A DNA stretch of 64,000 nt, taken from HKCCE3408 sp039191215 (GTDB taxonomy: Bacteria > Pseudomonadota > Alphaproteobacteria > Rhodobacterales > Rhodobacteraceae). Of the stretch, positions 59,283 through 64,000 are shown in pieces; position 1 is the stretch's first letter; each line of letters opens with the position of its first letter. Location: contig JBCCXT010000015.1 of assembly GCA_039191215.1 (NCBI GenBank), positions 1 through 64,000 on the forward strand. Direction: 5' to 3'. Both the position numbers and the translations under genes were made by a program. A model generated the notes under the pieces. That model saw only the letters and a program-made list of their open reading frames with translations, searched no databases and had not been told where the DNA came from.

Positions 59283-59881
59283 GGCGCAATTGAGCAACAG
59301 CCTTGCATGATCTGGGTTTGGGCTGCGTCGCGGATGAGTGTCGCGCCCAGCCCATAAGCGCGATCCGACATCCCGTCAGAGCAGCTGCGTTGGGTGATTA
59401 AGGCCGTGACCCTGTTGGCGGCATCGGCTTCAAACCGAGCAGCCATCATATCGGGCACATGCACCGAAGGGCCCTGTTCGCTTTGCGTGTAACGACGCGC
59501 GCCGATTTCGGGGTCCTGCCATGAGGCCGTGGCGCCGTTGACATGCAGCAGCCAAAACGGCTCCGAGCCGAAGCACGCATACCGTTCCGGCATGCCGCCC
59601 TGCCAATCCGGGCCTGTGCGGGTCATGAACTGCGGCGACACCCAGCCGATCCCTTCGCCGAGATTGACCCGCAGCCAGCCTGTCTCAGCCGCTTCGCCGG
59701 TCACCTCGATTTCCGTCTGAAACGGCCCAAATGCGCCGAATATCGGGTGGTTTGCGCCCGGGCCCTGGCGGATGTTCAGGACATCGTCCCGCGCCACGCC
59801 CGAGACATCGTAGAGCGCGGGAAACCCTTCAGCCAGCACCGCCCAAGGCCAAAGCACCAGGGCGGCCACCAGCCATTTCAC
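59279..59881 (-). CDS. Exported SH3-type protein (COG3650-like)
   Basis: 200 aa. A signal peptide (M-K-W-L-V-A-A-L-V-L-W-P-W-A-V-L-A) precedes an SH3b-like region (V-L-N-I-R-Q-G-P-G near residue 35) and then C-F-G-S-E-P-F-W-L-L, typical of COG3650 proteins; four more cysteines follow. The function is unknown, probably periplasmic. The start is a GTG at 59881 overlapping the upstream permease stop (GTGA). Confidence 0.75.
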   Translation of the reverse strand: MKWLVAALVLWPWAVLAEGFPALYDVSGVARDDVLNIRQGPGANHPIFGAFGPFQTEIEVTGEAAETGWLRVNLGEGIGWVSPQFMTRTGPDWQGGMPERYACFGSEPFWLLHVNGATASWQDPEIGARRYTQSEQGPSVHVPDMMAARFEADAANRVTALITQRSCSDGMSDRAYGLGATLIRDAAQTQIMQGCCSIAP

Positions 59882-60699
59882 CTGCGCGCGCCCCAACTGG
59901 CTGAGACATAGCGGCGCGTGACATGTTCGCCGACAAAGCCAAGCAATGTCAGTGCCATGCATAGATAAAGCGGGTATTGCCAGTTTGTGTAATGCGGAAA
60001 GTAGTTCACGAAGGTGAAGCCGCGTGCCTGATCGATGGCATGAAACAGCGGATTCCAGGAAAACATCGCGACCATGTTTGCGCCGATCATGTTGGCCAAA
60101 AACATCTTACCTGAGGCAATCATGTTCGCCCGGCTCCAAATCGTTTGGATCAGATTGACCACATCCGGCATCCAGGGCCGGGCGGCCAGCAGCACCAAGC
60201 CAACGGCGATCCCGGAATACCAGGCCAGCAGATACATCGCAAAAGCACCGGCCCAGTCATCGATCACCACAGGCTCCAACAACATGTGCACGAAGAACAA
60301 AATCACAAACAGCGCAAGCGTCTGCTGGTAGAGCACCTGCAAAGCGGCCGACAGGATGGCCACCAGTGTATTCATCGGCGCGTGCTGCATCATCGCTGAA
60401 GCCGGGCCTTCCGCGCTCATAACAGCCATCAGCGCCTTAATATGCGTCAGATAAAGGAAAATCCCGGTCAGCAGGTAAACGATGAAGTTGCCGCGTACGG
60501 CTGCGCCGCGCAAACCCAGAACCGCGAACATCACGTAAAAAGCGGCCACAAAAAGTGCCGCCTGAAGGATGTTCATGACCAGGCCAATCATAGCATTGGC
60601 ATGGCCCTGGCGCACCTTGCGCACCGCCGTCAGATAGGTCAGCTCGCACAGCGAAAAGAAGACCGTTAGATTTGACCGCCGCCGGCGGGCTTCAAACAT
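59878..60699 (-). CDS. ABC-2 type polysaccharide export permease (KpsM-like)
   Basis: 273 aa with about six membrane helices. The cytosolic N-terminus M-F-E-A-R-R-R-R-S-N resembles capsule or O-antigen exporters (KpsM/Wzm), and R-x-x-x-W-N-P-L-F-H-A-I is the conserved C-terminal motif. The partner ATPase is not in this window. The start at 60699 is preferred over upstream ATG 60780, because homology begins there. Confidence 0.8.
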   Translation of the reverse strand: MFEARRRRSNLTVFFSLCELTYLTAVRKVRQGHANAMIGLVMNILQAALFVAAFYVMFAVLGLRGAAVRGNFIVYLLTGIFLYLTHIKALMAVMSAEGPASAMMQHAPMNTLVAILSAALQVLYQQTLALFVILFFVHMLLEPVVIDDWAGAFAMYLLAWYSGIAVGLVLLAARPWMPDVVNLIQTIWSRANMIASGKMFLANMIGANMVAMFSWNPLFHAIDQARGFTFVNYFPHYTNWQYPLYLCMALTLLGFVGEHVTRRYVSASWGARR

Positions 60700-60817
60700 G
60701 AGGGCAGCCTTTATCCTTGGGGTGCGGGCCTTGCCGTTTCGATTGCGATAGAAGATAACGACCGCAGCGTTAACGATCAATCAAGCCCGGGCCCGTGATC
60801 GGCGGAGGAGTGCCGTT

Positions 60818-61615
60818 TTGGACTATGAACGTCTTGTTTCAACCTTCCGAAGCCTGTCGATCGAAGCCGGGGCAAAGATCATGGAGATCTATGAGCGGGC
60901 CGATATGGGCGTCGACGCAAAGGCGGATGCAAGCCCGGTCACTGATGCGGACCGCGCGGCCGATGCCCTGATCTCGCAAGGTTTGAAGGCGGAATTTCCG
61001 GACATTACTCTGGTGACTGAAGAACAGTCGCATAGCCATTCTGAGGTCGCAGACGTGTTTATCATCGTCGATCCGCTGGATGGCACGAAAGAGTTCATTC
61101 AGCGCCGCGGTGATTTCACAGTCAATATTGCGCTGGTTGAAAACGGTGTGCCGACCCGCGGAGTGGTTTTTGCCCCGGCCAAATCGCGGCTTTTTTATAC
61201 CGATGCGGCCGGTCAAAGCGTCGAAGAAACCGGGCCGTTTTTGGCGGAAAGCGCCGGTGCCACCGCGCCGATCACGGTATCGGCGCCTGATAGTGGCGCG
61301 CTTCGGGTTGTCGCTTCAAAATCGCACCGTGACAAGGCGACCGATGACTACATCTCAAAATATGCCACCGCGGATCTGAAAAGCGCGGGCTCGTCGCTGA
61401 AATTTTGCCTTGTTGCCACCGGAGAGGCCGATTTCTACCCGCGCCTGGGCCCGACGATGGAATGGGACACAGCCGCCGGTGACGCGGTGTTGCGCGGCGC
61501 GGGCGGCCAAGTTGTGACTTTCGAGGACCACCAGACCTTCACCTATGGCAAGCCCGACTACCGCAATGGCTCTTTCATCGCCACCGCGCCGGGCGTCGAC
61601 CTCAAAGTCCCGTAG
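60818..61615 (+). CDS. cysQ: 3'(2'),5'-bisphosphate nucleotidase CysQ
   Basis: 265-aa inositol-monophosphatase-fold enzyme that converts PAP to AMP. Metal-site motifs are T-E-E (V-T-E-E-Q-S, about residues 66-71), D-P-L-D-G-T-K-E-F and W-D-T-A-A-G-D-A near the end. The start is a TTG at 60818 with GGAGGAG 7-8 bases upstream. Its TAG stop is followed in the same frame, two codons later, by kdsB. Confidence 0.93.
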   Translation: MDYERLVSTFRSLSIEAGAKIMEIYERADMGVDAKADASPVTDADRAADALISQGLKAEFPDITLVTEEQSHSHSEVADVFIIVDPLDGTKEFIQRRGDFTVNIALVENGVPTRGVVFAPAKSRLFYTDAAGQSVEETGPFLAESAGATAPITVSAPDSGALRVVASKSHRDKATDDYISKYATADLKSAGSSLKFCLVATGEADFYPRLGPTMEWDTAAGDAVLRGAGGQVVTFEDHQTFTYGKPDYRNGSFIATAPGVDLKVP

Positions 61616-61621
61616 GCCCAC

Positions 61622-62422
61622 ATCTCGGTCATTTGCGTCATACCGGCGCGTTACGCGTCAAGCCGCTATCCGGGCAAGCCGTTGGCAATGCTGCGCGGCG
61701 CCACGGGTGAGGCGCGCAGCCTGATCGAACGCAGCTGGCAGGCAGCCCAAGAAGTTGCTGCCTTCGACAGGGTCATCATTGCGACCGACGATGCGCGCAT
61801 CGCATCGGCAGCCACGGCTTTTGGCGCCGAGATCGCCATGACGTCGTCTGCGGCCCAAAATGGCACGGAGCGCTGCGCTGAGGTGCTTTCGCAATTGCCG
61901 CAAGAGCCGGAAATGGTGGTTAACCTGCAAGGGGATGCGCCGCTGACGCCGCCTTGGTTTTTGTCCGATCTGGTCTCCGGCCTGCGCCGCTCGCCCAGCT
62001 TTGATGTCGCGACGCCGGTTCTGGAATGTGACGGCGAAACGCTTGCGGCATTTAAGGCCGACCGCGCCGCCGACCGCGTCGGCGGCACAATGGCGGTCTT
62101 CACCACCACCAACCAAGCACTTTATTTCTCAAAGGAAGTCATACCCTTCACCCGAGCATTGGCGGCTGACGCGCCGCGCACGCCGGTCTTTCATCATGTC
62201 GGCGTCTATGCCTACAGGCCCGGCGCGCTGGCCGCCTATCCGACGCTTGCCGCCGGTCCGCTTGAGCGTGAAGAAGGGTTGGAGCAATTGCGGTTCCTCG
62301 AACATGGCATACCCGTTATGTGCGTGGAAGTTGACGCAAGGGGCCGCAAATTCTGGGAATTGAATAATCCTTCTGATACTCCGAGAATCGAAGCAATGAT
62401 GCGTGATATGGCTATGCCGTAG
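61622..62422 (+). CDS. kdsB: 3-deoxy-manno-octulosonate cytidylyltransferase (CMP-Kdo synthetase)
   Basis: 266 aa; activates Kdo with CTP for LPS or capsule. The nucleotide-binding N-terminus V-I-P-A-R-Y-A-S-S-R-Y-P-G-K is present but has no ATG, GTG or TTG before it. An ATC at 61622 (then S-V-I-C-V-I-P-A-R) sits where homologues have M-S-V, 6 bases after the cysQ stop. The first canonical start (TTG 61682) would remove this essential motif. So the start is a rare ATC, or the base is an error. Confidence 0.88.
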   Translation: MSVICVIPARYASSRYPGKPLAMLRGATGEARSLIERSWQAAQEVAAFDRVIIATDDARIASAATAFGAEIAMTSSAAQNGTERCAEVLSQLPQEPEMVVNLQGDAPLTPPWFLSDLVSGLRRSPSFDVATPVLECDGETLAAFKADRAADRVGGTMAVFTTTNQALYFSKEVIPFTRALAADAPRTPVFHHVGVYAYRPGALAAYPTLAAGPLEREEGLEQLRFLEHGIPVMCVEVDARGRKFWELNNPSDTPRIEAMMRDMAMP

Positions 62423-62625
62423 GCGAAGTGACCGGACATGCGAGTTTTGTGCACAATCCGCTTGCCAGTCTTAGAATTGTCCAGTTTAGGGCTAACTCCT
62501 GCCCCGTCGCAGGATGATGACCCAATTGTGCAATTTCGCGCTCCGGGGGCGCATGCCAAGACTTTTCGCGCGTGCCAGCGGCTGACCATCCGCCAAAGCA
62601 TGATGCAAGACCGATAGGAGCCGTT

Positions 62626-63519
62626 ATGAAAAAGCGAGTAACCAAAGCGATCTTTCCGGTTGCAGGGCTTGGAACGCGCTTTTTGCCCGCCACCAAGTCG
62701 ATCCCAAAAGAGATCATGACGCTGGTTGACCGCCCGCTTATTCAATACGCCATCGATGAGGCCCGCGCCGCCGGGATCAAGGAATTTATCTTTGTCACGT
62801 CGCGCGGAAAATCCGCGCTAGAGGATTATTTCGACAACGCGCCTGAACTAGAGATGACACTGCGCAAGAAGGGCAAGAAAGACATCCTTTCGATGCTCAA
62901 GCAGACCAATATGGACAGCGGCGCAATTGCTTACGTTCGCCAGACAAAACCCTTGGGTCTGGGCCACGCGGTCTGGTGCGCGCGGCGCATGCTTGGCAAC
63001 GAGCCCTTCGCCGTGATCCTGCCCGACGATGTTATCGCAGCCGAAACGCCCTGCCTGCAGCAGATGGTCGAGGCGCATGCCGAGACGGGCGGGAACATGG
63101 TCGCGGCGATGGAAGTGCCCGACAGTATGATCTCGTCTTACGGCGTGCTCGACGTGAAAGAGGATATGGGCTCGGTTGTGTCCGTCAAAGGCATGATCGA
63201 AAAGCCCGAGAAGGGAAAAGCGCCCTCCAATCTGGCCGTGATCGGGCGTTATATCCTGTCGCCGCAGGTGATGACAAATCTCAACAAGAAGAAGGCCGGT
63301 GCTGGGGGAGAGATCCAGCTGACCGACGCGATTGCCCGGGAAATCGGCGAAAGTGACAATGTCTATGGCTTCCGATTCCGCGGCCAGCGGTTTGACTGCG
63401 GCTCCAAAGCCGGTTTCCTGCAGGCGACCGTGGCTTTCGGCCTTGCGCGCGACGATCTGCGCGACGAGTTTGGCGATTTTCTAAACGAGATGGCCGCGCT
63501 TCGCAGCGCGGCGGAGTGA
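62626..63519 (+). CDS. galU: UTP-glucose-1-phosphate uridylyltransferase GalU
   Basis: 297 aa; makes UDP-glucose for polysaccharides. The N-terminal motif G-L-G-T-R-F-L-P-A-T-K is near residues 14-24; I-E-K-P near 200 and G-G-E-I-Q-L-T-D near 228 are conserved. AGGAG is 5 bases before the ATG at 62626. The 203 bases since kdsB hold no gene. Confidence 0.96.
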   Translation: MKKRVTKAIFPVAGLGTRFLPATKSIPKEIMTLVDRPLIQYAIDEARAAGIKEFIFVTSRGKSALEDYFDNAPELEMTLRKKGKKDILSMLKQTNMDSGAIAYVRQTKPLGLGHAVWCARRMLGNEPFAVILPDDVIAAETPCLQQMVEAHAETGGNMVAAMEVPDSMISSYGVLDVKEDMGSVVSVKGMIEKPEKGKAPSNLAVIGRYILSPQVMTNLNKKKAGAGGEIQLTDAIAREIGESDNVYGFRFRGQRFDCGSKAGFLQATVAFGLARDDLRDEFGDFLNEMAALRSAAE

Positions 63520-63523
63520 GCGT

Positions 63524-64000
63524 CTGAACCTGGTTTGGCAGGCCTACCGCCTGCGCTGGCGGCGCCGTGCCTATCTTTGGCGCGCCTGGTCCGCGCGCCA
63601 TGATTTGTCGCCGGTCGCTATCCGGCTCGACCATGCCCCGCCCGACGCGATCCTTTGTCTGGCCTCTATCCGCAACGAAGCGGAACGGCTGCCGCAATTT
63701 CTGGCCCATTACCGCGCATTGGGCGTTGGCCATTTCCTGATCGTCGCCCATGACTGCACCGATGACAGCACAGCCCTTCTGGCCGATCAGGCCGATGTCT
63801 CGCTTTGGCGAACGGATGCAGGCTACAAGGCCGCGCGCTTCGGTGTCGACTGGACAGGACGGCTTTTGCAGCGTTACGGGCACGGGCGCTGGTGCCTAAC
63901 GGTCGATGCCGATGAGCTGTTGATCTATCCGCATTGGACAGAAAAGCCGCTACAAGACCTCACAAGCCAGCTTGCCGCTGATGGGCGGGAAAGCTTTGGC
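63524..64000 (+). CDS. Glycosyltransferase family 2 protein (5' part, cut by window edge)
   Basis: At least 159 codons, running off the right edge. The domain starts about residue 41 with I-L-C-L-A-S-I-R-N-E-A-E-R-L-P-Q-F and has V-D-A-D-E-L-L-I-Y-P, the DxD-type metal/sugar-nucleotide motif. No ATG, GTG or TTG occurs between the upstream in-frame stop (63482) and the conserved region; a CTG at 63524 has GGAG 7 bases upstream and is the likely start. It follows galU by 4 bases, so probably acts in surface polysaccharide synthesis. Confidence 0.75.
   Translation, partial: MNLVWQAYRLRWRRRAYLWRAWSARHDLSPVAIRLDHAPPDAILCLASIRNEAERLPQFLAHYRALGVGHFLIVAHDCTDDSTALLADQADVSLWRTDAGYKAARFGVDWTGRLLQRYGHGRWCLTVDADELLIYPHWTEKPLQDLTSQLAADGRESFG

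Noticed and set aside
1..64000. CRISPR arrays, tRNA/rRNA genes, insertion sequences, prophage
   Set aside because: No regularly spaced repeats, cloverleaf-like sequences, transposase motifs or terminal inverted repeats were recognised by eye; a dedicated search could still find degenerate cases.

Overview
The window is chromosomal DNA of a phototrophic alphaproteobacterium, most likely Rhodobacterales (Roseobacter or Rhodobacter type). The evidence is a spheroidene/bacteriochlorophyll a photosynthesis gene cluster with the order bchFNBHLM / ppaA-ppsR-bchG-orf428-bchP-idi / crtEF-bchCXYZ-pufQBA, PpsR-type TGT-N12-ACA boxes in its intergenic regions, and the alphaproteobacterial gene order secB-dnaQ-coaE-aroE-maf / hemJ-rho-mnmE-mnmG-rsmG-parA-parB around a probable replication origin. 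No rRNA, tRNA, IS element or CRISPR array was recognised.

Region 1 (1-27451), photosynthesis. bchF-N-B-H-L-M runs leftwards and off the left edge. ppaA and ppsR diverge from it and are followed by bchG, a PucC-family transporter, bchP and idi. dxs converges on idi. Upstream of dxs lies the puf operon, whose content is unusual: pufQ, pufB and pufA (LH1) are intact, but between pufA and dxs there are only about 520 bp, holding a hairpin and one unrecognised 94-codon ORF. The reaction-centre genes pufL and pufM (and pufC/pufX) are not there. The chain continues with bchZ, bchY, two tiny ORFs, bchX, bchC, crtF and crtE; crtD and crtC diverge from crtE. Seven perfect PpsR boxes lie upstream of bchF/ppaA (two), bchG (one), bchC (three) and crtE/crtD (one). 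crtA, crtI, crtB, bchI, bchD and bchO are not in the window; crtC directly abuts hslV.

Region 2 (27452-37575), housekeeping: hslV and hslU (separated by a multi-pass membrane protein and an exported DM13 protein), a small cysteine-rich ORF, smr-mltA, a Tim44-like gene, fxsA, secB, and a leftward dnaQ-coaE-aroE-maf group.

Region 3 (37576-37987) is a gene-free, AT-rich divergent interval with a perfect IHF-type site and DnaA-box-like repeats. By position it is the probable oriC.

Region 4 (37988-46456): hemJ, rho, mnmE, mnmG, rsmG, parA and parB, with two perfect 16-bp parS sites embedded in mnmG and rsmG, then hemW in the opposite direction.

Region 5 (46440-58637), proteostasis and repair: rdgB-rph, hrcA-grpE, mutS, malic enzyme, a ribokinase-family kinase, and dnaK-dnaJ. 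hslV, hslU and dnaK share a heat-shock (RpoH) type promoter pattern, CTTG-N18-CYTATNT-like.

Region 6 (58671-64000): alkB, an SH3-type exported protein, an ABC-2 polysaccharide export permease, cysQ, kdsB, galU and a truncated glycosyltransferase, which suggests the edge of a surface-polysaccharide locus. Several genes here start at rare codons (kdsB ATC?, glycosyltransferase CTG?).

Together the genes supply bacteriochlorophyll, isoprenoid precursors and carotenoids under PpsR/PpaA control. The missing pufLM is the main anomaly: either the reaction-centre genes lie elsewhere or phototrophy is being lost.
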